Shown piece after piece: positions 16,903-24,378 of a DNA stretch of 50,394 nucleotides. Source of the DNA: Xylanibacter ruminicola (GTDB lineage: Bacteria; Bacteroidota; Bacteroidia; Bacteroidales; Bacteroidaceae); the NCBI RefSeq assembly GCF_900107775.1, contig NZ_FNRF01000008.1, positions 1 through 50,394 of the forward strand. Reading direction: 5' to 3'. Numbering within the stretch: position 1 is the stretch's first letter; every line of letters begins with the position of its first letter. The translations under genes were made by a program, and so were the position numbers. A model generated the notes under the pieces. It saw only the letters and a list, made by a program, of their open reading frames with translations. It was not told the origin of the DNA and did no database searches.

Positions 16903-18462
16903 TTATTTTACAATCACTTCCATGGGGTTAGTCAGGGTGCGGGTTAATCCATCGGGACCGGTTACCATTACTCTCGAAATATAGAATCGGCGATTACGGG
17001 CCAGCTTGCGGAAAGTATCCTTCTGACGAGCCGAGAACTGCGCACCATCCGATGCCATCGGCACGGCGTTACCCATATTGTCGAAGAACACCGTTTCGAA
17101 GCTCTGCACACGGAAAGCGATATCCAGTATGCCATCGTCGATAGCAGCACCCAGATGCTCTACAGCCACCAGTTGTCCCTTGCTCAGGGCACCACCCTTG
17201 TAACGGGCGGGATTGCCATGCTCGTCCTTCATCGCTATATAAGGTGTAGGATCGGGCAATTTCCTGACGCGGAAAGTGTACTGTCCCATCTGCTGGGCAT
17301 GACCGGTATTGGTGCTGGTAACGGTAATCACAGCATTCTGACCTATCTTAGCTGGACGTGCGATGTACTTGCCAGGACCTACGCTCTGCAACGTACCATT
17401 GGTCATCGAGGCCTGAATCTTATTCAGCGGCACACCTGGCACACTAATGCTGATGGGGTTGGCATAACCTGCATAAAGCATATTCATCAGGTCGGCCGAT
17501 ACGGTGGCGCTGGGTTCAACTACGGTGTAGTCCTGTGCAAACTCACGACGTATGCGGTCGCCATTGCCATTCACCATCTCCATATAGCCCTTCAGCGTAA
17601 AGTCGCCAGTCTTGCCACACACGGTTTCGTAAAGTCCGTTCTGAAGGTTCACCTTCTGTCCACCGATAAAGATATCGGGTACCTGGGTGGTATCAACAGC
17701 AGCCATCACGATACGGGCCGAGAAGCGGTCACCACGAACAATCGTTTTTGAACTGGGAATCACAAAGGCATCCAACAGGTTTACACGCACATCCTTTACG
17801 TCGATGTTCTGTACCAGGGTGTGTAGCACCTCGCCCTCGGCATAGCGCACATCACTCTGCAGTTTCGACAGCAGCGTAACGGCAGCCGCAGCAGGCATCG
17901 ACTCAAACATATATTCGGCCCAGTTCTTACCCATAGCACGCTTGGGCACCTGGGTAGTAAGATTGCTGGCTATAATCTGTCGCTGTTTCTCATCAGTCAC
18001 CATCGTCAGCATACGCTCGCGGAAACTGTTGATAGCCTTGTACAGTTTCTGTCCCTGACCGTTGGTGGGCGAGAGCATCACGTAGTTAGCGGGCTCCTGA
18101 TCTTCCTTGTTGCGGATATTGGTGACATCGCCATCCTTGCCATCGGCCTCAACTACGATGGCCTGCTTCAGACTGGCAGCAAAGTTATACAGAGAGTCGC
18201 TCATCCGGCGCACCTGCCGGGCTTTGTCATACCACTCGCGGGTTTTCTGCGGGTTAGCCTTCAGCTGCTGCTCAAAGGTTTCGTAGATGGCCAGGTTCTC
18301 CTTGGCAGAATTACCTGTAGTACGGTTCAGACTTTCCTCCACAATCGAAAAGCCGTTGAGCACCTCGTTCGAAACGTTAAGCGCCAACATCGCCATCAGA
18401 ACGACGTACATCAGGTTTATCATCTTCTGACGTGGAGAAACGGGTCTTTTCTTGATTGCCAT
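16903..18462 (-). CDS. gldM: Type IX secretion / gliding motor protein GldM (PorM)
   Basis: A 519-residue inner-membrane protein with one N-terminal membrane helix (MINLMYVVLMAMLALNVSNEVL) and a long periplasmic part. In known structures that part is four domains spanning the periplasm. With GldL it forms the proton-driven motor of the type IX system. The N-terminal KRPVSPRQKMINLMYVVL and the GldM C-terminal segment RVMVTGPDG support the call, and the length matches the family. It lies 5 bases after gldL and 17 bases before gldN. Confidence 0.94.
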   Translation of the reverse strand: MAIKKRPVSPRQKMINLMYVVLMAMLALNVSNEVLNGFSIVEESLNRTTGNSAKENLAIYETFEQQLKANPQKTREWYDKARQVRRMSDSLYNFAASLKQAIVVEADGKDGDVTNIRNKEDQEPANYVMLSPTNGQGQKLYKAINSFRERMLTMVTDEKQRQIIASNLTTQVPKRAMGKNWAEYMFESMPAAAAVTLLSKLQSDVRYAEGEVLHTLVQNIDVKDVRVNLLDAFVIPSSKTIVRGDRFSARIVMAAVDTTQVPDIFIGGQKVNLQNGLYETVCGKTGDFTLKGYMEMVNGNGDRIRREFAQDYTVVEPSATVSADLMNMLYAGYANPISISVPGVPLNKIQASMTNGTLQSVGPGKYIARPAKIGQNAVITVTSTNTGHAQQMGQYTFRVRKLPDPTPYIAMKDEHGNPARYKGGALSKGQLVAVEHLGAAIDDGILDIAFRVQSFETVFFDNMGNAVPMASDGAQFSARQKDTFRKLARNRRFYISRVMVTGPDGLTRTLTNPMEVIVK

Positions 18463-18467
18463 AGTCG

Positions 18468-19232
18468 TTATGCGTTCATCTTAGCCGTCATTGCCTCAAT
18501 CATACGGCTATAAATCTTATTCAGTTCTGCTATCTGTGCAGCCATCTTCTTGGTCTGCTCGTTAATATCATCGATGGTACCAATCTGTGCGCTGGCACTC
18601 TTCAGCTGCATCTCGTAAACCTTGCAGATGCCGGTAAGCGTGCGGTTCAGGTTCTCCATCTCCTCCGAGTCGTGAGCCAATTTCTCGTTCTGGGCCGATA
18701 CCTTCGAGAGAGTTTCAGTCAGGTGCTTCAGTTCCTCTACGTAGGTAGATGTAGCAGCATCCAGTTCCGGATGAGCCGAAACAGCAGCAGGCTGAGCTGC
18801 AACTGCGGACTGTACACCTGCAGGCTGGGCGCTGGGCACCGATGGGGCATCGGTAGATGAGCCTGTATAGGTTCCACCGTTACCATTAATAATGATAGTT
18901 CCGCCATTGCCACCTACTACGGTTGCGCTACCGCCTTTACTAGCTACGGGCAATTCACCATTCACGTTCACGTGGGTATCCAACTCCATACCGTCTGCGG
19001 TCTTATCGAACGGACGATCGAAGGCTGAAAGAAAGAATACCAGCACCTCGGTGCCCATACCAAGGAACAAGAAGAAATCGGCACCCTTCAGGTGGGTGAG
19101 CTTAAACAGCGTACCTAAGATTACGATTGATGCACCCCACGAGTAGGCATAGTTCAGAAACGTCTGTCCTGGCACACTATCCATCCACTTCTGCAAGCGG
19201 TAGATAACGTTGTATTTGCTATATATCGTCAT
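18468..19232 (-). CDS. gldL: Type IX secretion / gliding motor protein GldL (PorL)
   Basis: A 254-residue inner-membrane protein with two membrane helices (about 26-45 and 51-70) and a cytoplasmic coiled coil (about 165-250). The second helix holds Glu62 in GMGTEVLVFFLSAF, equivalent to the essential glutamate of the GldLM motor. The FKLTHLKG turn between the helices is also conserved. Between membrane part and coiled coil lies a glycine- then Pro/Ala-rich linker (about 95-155, with GGNGGTIIINGNGGTY and QPAGVQSAVAAQPAAV), longer than expected. It is followed by gldM after 5 bases. Confidence 0.93.
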   Translation of the reverse strand: MTIYSKYNVIYRLQKWMDSVPGQTFLNYAYSWGASIVILGTLFKLTHLKGADFFLFLGMGTEVLVFFLSAFDRPFDKTADGMELDTHVNVNGELPVASKGGSATVVGGNGGTIIINGNGGTYTGSSTDAPSVPSAQPAGVQSAVAAQPAAVSAHPELDAATSTYVEELKHLTETLSKVSAQNEKLAHDSEEMENLNRTLTGICKVYEMQLKSASAQIGTIDDINEQTKKMAAQIAELNKIYSRMIEAMTAKMNA

Positions 19233-19252
19233 AACTATTGCGTATTTAGTGT

Positions 19253-20695
19253 TTACTTTCTCTTACTTTTTACCTTTGTACTCTTGGCGCGCTCGCTGGT
19301 TGAGTTGGCCAGACTGCGCACACAGCGGAATCCGATGTACGAACGGGGCTGGTTCTGATACTCAGCAGTACGCCAGGCCGAACGGATATACGACTCCGGA
19401 TCCTTCCACGAACCGCCACGTACACTCTTACGCTTCAAGCGATAGGGATCTTCTTGAGCGGCGTTGTACTTCAGCGTGGGGTTGATATCGTTCATAGCCT
19501 CAACACCAGCCTCGGTATAGATGGTACTGGTCCATTCTGCCACATTACCTGCCATATCGTAAAGTCCATTCGAGTTGGCCGAATAGATACCTACCCTACT
19601 GGTAATCAGATTACCATCCTTAGTATAGTTGCCGTTATCGGGCTTAAAGTTGGCATAAAAACAGCCCTTGCCGCTGGCCACATCCTCGTTATCCCAGGGG
19701 AACTCGTTCTGATCCTTGCCACGGGCGGCATACTCCCACTCGGCTTCGGTTGGCAGACGGTAACGCTGCACATATCTGGCTGCAGGCCCCAAGCCCTTCA
19801 GCAGGTACTCAGTACGCCAGGCACAGTAAGCATTGGCCTGCTCCCAGGTAACACCCACTACGGGGTAATCGTTGTAAGCGGGATTCGAGAAATAGTAACG
19901 CAGATACATCTCGTTATCGGCATTGGGGAAATCGTTTACCCAGCACGTGGTGTCGGGGAATACGTTGACGATATAGGTATTCAGGAAATCCCACGGTCCC
20001 GAGAGCGGACGGTTGATGCTCTCACGAACAATGCGTCCCTCGTCGTCCACATAGGCTGTGTCTTTCGATATCCACACCTGCTCGTCGGGATCTACGGTCA
20101 GGTCGGTATTCAGGTTGCGTTCCTGTGGGTTCAGTCGGTTACGACGCAGGGCTGCGGCGGTGTAGTCGTACACCTCGTAACGGTAGTTAAGCTGTCGGAA
20201 ATCCAACATTTTATCGCCTGTTACAGGGTTGGTTACGTACATCGCGTCGATTATCTCCTGCTCATCTTCGCTTGGACGGCGGGGCAGCGGTTTCTTCCAG
20301 TTCAGCACAGTCGATATCTCGTTACCCTCGCGGTCGGTCTTTACCGTCTTGTAGGTCTCATCAATCTCTGAAAGACGCTCACGTAGGATGGAGTCGCGTA
20401 CATAGTTCACAAACTGGCGATACTTCGAGTTGGTAACCTCGGTCTCGTCTATCCAGAATCCATCTACCGAGATATCGCGTACGGGTGTTTTCTTACCCCA
20501 CAGCGAATCCTGGTTCTCAATACCCATTTTCACATGGCCACGTTTAACCAGCACCATGCCGTAGGGCGTAGGCTCGGCAAAAGCCCTGCCACTGGTACCT
20601 GTCACCTCACCGCCATTGGCTGTCATCAGCTTACCGCCAAAACAGCTGGTAAGCATCAGTGCCGCAACGGTGCATAGTCCTATCAGTTTCTTCAT
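19253..20695 (-). CDS. gldK: Type IX secretion / gliding lipoprotein GldK (PorK)
   Basis: A 480-residue outer-membrane lipoprotein. The signal peptide ends in the lipobox LTSC (Cys18), and a formylglycine-generating-enzyme-like (SUMF1) fold follows: GHVKMG, WIDETEVTNSKYRQF, RLPTEAEWEYAARG, YDMAGNVAEWTST, RGGSWKDPESYIRSAWR and YIGFRCVR. In the type IX system this fold is structural: PorK and PorN form a periplasmic ring. It follows porP after 14 bases and precedes gldL by 20. The protein ends with a short basic tail (ERAKSTKVKSKRK). Confidence 0.94.
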   Translation of the reverse strand: MKKLIGLCTVAALMLTSCFGGKLMTANGGEVTGTSGRAFAEPTPYGMVLVKRGHVKMGIENQDSLWGKKTPVRDISVDGFWIDETEVTNSKYRQFVNYVRDSILRERLSEIDETYKTVKTDREGNEISTVLNWKKPLPRRPSEDEQEIIDAMYVTNPVTGDKMLDFRQLNYRYEVYDYTAAALRRNRLNPQERNLNTDLTVDPDEQVWISKDTAYVDDEGRIVRESINRPLSGPWDFLNTYIVNVFPDTTCWVNDFPNADNEMYLRYYFSNPAYNDYPVVGVTWEQANAYCAWRTEYLLKGLGPAARYVQRYRLPTEAEWEYAARGKDQNEFPWDNEDVASGKGCFYANFKPDNGNYTKDGNLITSRVGIYSANSNGLYDMAGNVAEWTSTIYTEAGVEAMNDINPTLKYNAAQEDPYRLKRKSVRGGSWKDPESYIRSAWRTAEYQNQPRSYIGFRCVRSLANSTSERAKSTKVKSKRK

Positions 20696-20709
20696 ATATC
20701 TCTTATTTA

Positions 20710-21648
20710 CTATAGTAATCTTATGCTCTTATGCAGATTCCTGCCCTTTTTATACAGATTCAACTCTGTCTCGTAGCCCACAAACAGTTCATGACTGCCG
20801 TTACCCACGTTAATGGCGCTGGTATAACACTCGTAGCTGTAGCCCAGATGTATGCCGTGCCATCGGCCACCTACCAGCACCGTTACCGAGTTGGTAGGAC
20901 TGTACGAAAGGCCTGCGTACAACAGCTTTTTATCGTGTTCGTACCTTACGCGCCCTGTTACATCGGCTCGCCAGGCCACCCCATCAGTGCGTCCTAACAC
21001 AGAGGTCTGTATTTTAAAAAACGGATGATTTAGCTGAATATTGTATCCTGCGGTAAAATAATATGATGCATCAATGCTCAGTTCGCTGGTTTCGCCCAGT
21101 GTTACCACCGGATTGTTCAGGTGCAGAACCGACGCACCCATATACCAGTTACGTGCCTGATAATAGATGCCTGCCGACACATCAAGTCCCGAACCGTTTA
21201 TCGACGAGCTCGATAGTATAGGGTCACTACCATCCTCGGGCATTTCGGCCTTGCTGCCATCAAACGTCTCGCCCAGCATACCCAACTGTACACCAACGCT
21301 CAGCTTGCCTTTCACCACCCGTCGCTGGTAGGCATACTGCACAGCCAGACGTTTGTGCGAGAACAGTCCGATATCATCATTCTGCAGCTGCACACCCACA
21401 CCGTGATAGGTACCCAAGCCATACAGTTGCATATCAGCCGCCGCATACATGGTTTTAGGGTTGTGTTCAAACCCAGCCATCTGCAGCGCATAGGCTCCCG
21501 TCACATTCAGCTTAGCCTCCTTACCCACAGCCGCAGGGTTAAACGAGGGTTCCATTGCCCAGTAATGAGCAAAGGATACATCGTACTGCGCCCGCACCGC
21601 TGCGACCACAATCCACAATCCTACTATCGCAATAATGAAACGTTTCAC
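20710..21648 (-). CDS. porP: PorP/SprF family type IX secretion outer-membrane protein
   Basis: A 312-residue outer-membrane barrel protein with a signal peptide (MKRFIIAIVGLWIVVAAVRAQ). The opening YDVSFAHYWAMEPSFNPAAVG is the hallmark of the PorP/SprF family, where xNPAxxG follows the first strand. It is required for secretion in Porphyromonas and is the usual first gene of the porP-K-L-M-N operon. The start is GTG at 21648; a stop codon (TAA) lies two codons upstream in frame, so no longer start is possible. The gap to the upstream kelch/SARP gene is 53 bases, with no TAnnTTTG box seen. Confidence 0.92.
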   Translation of the reverse strand: MKRFIIAIVGLWIVVAAVRAQYDVSFAHYWAMEPSFNPAAVGKEAKLNVTGAYALQMAGFEHNPKTMYAAADMQLYGLGTYHGVGVQLQNDDIGLFSHKRLAVQYAYQRRVVKGKLSVGVQLGMLGETFDGSKAEMPEDGSDPILSSSSINGSGLDVSAGIYYQARNWYMGASVLHLNNPVVTLGETSELSIDASYYFTAGYNIQLNHPFFKIQTSVLGRTDGVAWRADVTGRVRYEHDKKLLYAGLSYSPTNSVTVLVGGRWHGIHLGYSYECYTSAINVGNGSHELFVGYETELNLYKKGRNLHKSIRLL

Positions 21649-21701
21649 ATATTATAAAACGTATTTCCGCGCTTTTTATTGTGTTTACCTTTTTATGCTT
21701 C

Positions 21702-24176
21702 TTATTTTAATTCAAAATCTTCACCGAAGGCTTTAATGTACTCTTCATGGAAAGCACGCGAGGCATCCTGCGCCTCATAGACCTTACCCAGACGCTTGAG
21801 CGACTTGATTTTATAGGAGAACGACTCTACATGGTAGGGATCGATATGTAACATCGCCTCTACAAGGTAAAGTGTAAGTTTAAGTTCGTTGTTAGCATAG
21901 GTATGTTTTATCATGCGCAGGATAACGGGTTTAAGAATACGCTCGGTTTCAGACTTAAACTGGTCGAGTGAAGGTGAATCCTGAGTCAGCAGGAATTTGC
22001 CGCGACACAAGATACTCAGCAAACTTTGCTCGGTATATTGCTCAGTAAATATCTGACGGGCGCAATCAAGATAGTCGCAATAAAAGGGATGACTGGTAAC
22101 AAAATGGTAATAGCCATCGGTATAAACCAACTCGATACCATCCATCTCCTCCAACACCTTACGCATGTGATTAATAAGCACACTACGTGAGTTTTTTATC
22201 TTATCAACCGGTTTGTCACCCCACAGAATAGTGCCAAGTAACTTTGACGATATACCTCCTTGCTTGTGATACCAAAGCAACACACAAGTAAGCTCGCGCA
22301 ATTTATCGGTAAACAGGTACGAGATATCACGGTTCTTTCTGTCGAAAGCACAGAAACTACCAAAAACATAAATAGCATTGGGCTTGGTATCGGGCAGTTG
22401 TACGTCAATTATCTCATTGTTTGCAATAACCTGTTTACGCTTGCGATAACAATGGTAAAGCATCCACACAGAAGCCACTACGATCAGTAGCAGCGCCACA
22501 GCCAGATAGCAAAGACGTCTGTCGGCAGGCAGCTTGGAAACCTCGGCAAACTGCGCATCCGACAGCACAGGCAGCTGAATTGAGTAAAACGAAATGGTTG
22601 ACGAGATGTCATCCGTAAACTCCTGCACACACACAAAGAACTTATCTACCACTGGGTCGTAATAGATATTAGCATTGGTGGCTATCTTATCGGAGTGGAT
22701 GGGGATAGAATCGCCTAACATCTCCATACTACCATCGGCAATTGAGAAACGGCACAAACGCAGATACGACTCCGACAATGCCTCGGGATAGCACAGCGTA
22801 TAGAAGTAACCGCCCATCACCACGAGATTACGCACAGGCACAATATTCTGGCGTTTGCCCCAGTCGATAGTCCACACATGCTCTGCCGAATCGGTCGCCA
22901 AGTCGATTCGATATAAATCGTAGAGATAGTGACGCCCGATTGACTGGTTACCGGACTCATTACCCATGCCACCGAAGATATAGGCGTAACGCGACAACGA
23001 GTCGATACCCATAGAGGTAAAATAACGCGGTGTACAAGCCTGAAGGTTTTTAGGTTGCTGCCACTGATGGTTAACCAGATTGTACTCATGCAGCTGTCGG
23101 GAATACAGCATACTACCAAAACCTCCGAATATACAGAAGCGGTTGCGCAAAGTATCAACAAATGAGCCATGATGATGTAGCTGGGTGGGCAACTGAGTGT
23201 AACACTCGGGCGTCCACTCAAGTGTATTCAGATCCAGACTGGCTACCGAGGCCTCGTCCTGCGGACGGTCGGCCAGATTATCATACTTGTACACCTCGTA
23301 AGTATAAAGTTTCCTACTACGAGGATCGATAAAGTTCATACCCAGATTAACATCTACAGGACATTTTTGGGAAAATACACGACAGGTGGTTTCACGATTA
23401 TCGGTATTATATACTAATAAGGTATCGCGTGTATAACCATAAAACAAATGGCGCTGGGGATCGAAACTGGCTCCTGCATTATGCTGGAATTTCATCGCAC
23501 CAAGTCGCTGCCAGTGATAGCAGTCGTTAATGCTCCAATATGGGTTATCCACACGCCCCACCTTTTTTAACTGATGATCGAACACGACATTGCCACTACT
23601 CTGAGAAAGGGGGAAATAATAGTTTGCCTCACCACTTCTGATGCGCAGGTTTCTGATGGTAACAGAGGGAACCTCGATGAGATAGTCGAAGCGACCGAAC
23701 ACGATTTGGGGCGACAACGTGGCAGGCAGCGATTTTACATGAGCCTGCTGCTTCTGTCCATCGATGTTCATCGAGATTTCGTGCTTATCGAGATTAATCG
23801 AGACTTTAAACGATATCCATCCCTTATCGAGCAAACCTTGACGATTGAACCGACTACGAATCAGCGTAGTCTTACCTTCTTCGTTGAGTTCAATTAGATC
23901 ATTTCCACGTCCATCGTAGAAGATATTAAAGTTTACCCCCTTCTCCTCGTCAACCACATGGAGTATATACCCCACCTCGCCCACTCGGGGCAACAGCATA
24001 TCGAAATGGATATCCAACTGATGAAAAAACACCTTTTTATCGTCGGCAAACACAGAATATGAGGTACGGCCATTAATGGAATCAATAGGATTCAGAAAAC
24101 GTAAGCCCTGAGCACGCAAGTGAACGCAACTCACAGCAAATAAGAGTAATAATAGAAGTTTTGAAATCTTAACCAT
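21702..24176 (-). CDS. Transmembrane regulator: LamG/kelch-like periplasmic sensor with cytoplasmic SARP-like DNA-binding end
   Basis: An 824-residue protein. It has a signal sequence (MVKISKLLLLLLFAVSCVHLRAQ), a LamG-like beta-sandwich (about 30-200) and a kelch-type propeller (about 220-540; FCIFGGFG and YAYIFGGMG are repeat cores). One membrane helix (about 556-578, LCYLAVALLLIVVASVWMLY) is followed by RKRK. The cytoplasmic end (about 600-824) reads like a SARP-type winged helix (IYVFGSFCAFDR, LTCVLLWYHKQGGISSKLLG, SRSVLINHMRKVLEEMDG, DGYYHFV) plus a helical BTAD-like domain. Role inferred: a one-component membrane sensor that senses a periplasmic ligand and binds DNA. It is divergent from the glutaminase/GH92 genes and 53 bases upstream of porP, and it could regulate either. 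Confidence 0.72.
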   Translation of the reverse strand: MVKISKLLLLLLFAVSCVHLRAQGLRFLNPIDSINGRTSYSVFADDKKVFFHQLDIHFDMLLPRVGEVGYILHVVDEEKGVNFNIFYDGRGNDLIELNEEGKTTLIRSRFNRQGLLDKGWISFKVSINLDKHEISMNIDGQKQQAHVKSLPATLSPQIVFGRFDYLIEVPSVTIRNLRIRSGEANYYFPLSQSSGNVVFDHQLKKVGRVDNPYWSINDCYHWQRLGAMKFQHNAGASFDPQRHLFYGYTRDTLLVYNTDNRETTCRVFSQKCPVDVNLGMNFIDPRSRKLYTYEVYKYDNLADRPQDEASVASLDLNTLEWTPECYTQLPTQLHHHGSFVDTLRNRFCIFGGFGSMLYSRQLHEYNLVNHQWQQPKNLQACTPRYFTSMGIDSLSRYAYIFGGMGNESGNQSIGRHYLYDLYRIDLATDSAEHVWTIDWGKRQNIVPVRNLVVMGGYFYTLCYPEALSESYLRLCRFSIADGSMEMLGDSIPIHSDKIATNANIYYDPVVDKFFVCVQEFTDDISSTISFYSIQLPVLSDAQFAEVSKLPADRRLCYLAVALLLIVVASVWMLYHCYRKRKQVIANNEIIDVQLPDTKPNAIYVFGSFCAFDRKNRDISYLFTDKLRELTCVLLWYHKQGGISSKLLGTILWGDKPVDKIKNSRSVLINHMRKVLEEMDGIELVYTDGYYHFVTSHPFYCDYLDCARQIFTEQYTEQSLLSILCRGKFLLTQDSPSLDQFKSETERILKPVILRMIKHTYANNELKLTLYLVEAMLHIDPYHVESFSYKIKSLKRLGKVYEAQDASRAFHEEYIKAFGEDFELK

Positions 24177-24198
24177 GTCAGTTTTTGTTTTGTGGGTA

Positions 24199-24206
24199 CA
24201 AAATTA
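24199..24206 (-). promoter_or_regulatory. Promoter of the kelch/SARP regulator gene, -7 box TAATTTTG
   Basis: TAATTTTG on the minus strand lies 23 bases before the ATG and matches TAnnTTTG. The divergent spacer is 24177-24378. Confidence 0.55.
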
Positions 24207-24303
24207 GTGCTTTTAAGGCAGAAAACAGCCAATGTTTACGCAGATTAACACTTTTAATCATAAAATAACCCATAATTAACCAATAATTTATGATAGTAAC
24301 ATA

Positions 24304-24311
24304 TATTTTTG
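24304..24311 (+). promoter_or_regulatory. Candidate promoter of the glutaminase/GH92 operon, -7 box TATTTTTG
   Basis: TATTTTTG matches TAnnTTTG and lies 68 bases before the ATG at 24379. I see no clear TTG -33 element, so the promoter may need an activator. Confidence 0.45.
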
Positions 24312-24378
24312 TAGTCGGTTTATGATCATGCCCAAACAAGTCGGCAAAATCAGGTAAATTACACATAATTAAACAAGT

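Noticed and set aside
19454..20371. Open reading frame of 305 codons on the plus strand
   Set aside because: It is antisense to gldK and has no promoter or recognisable fold.
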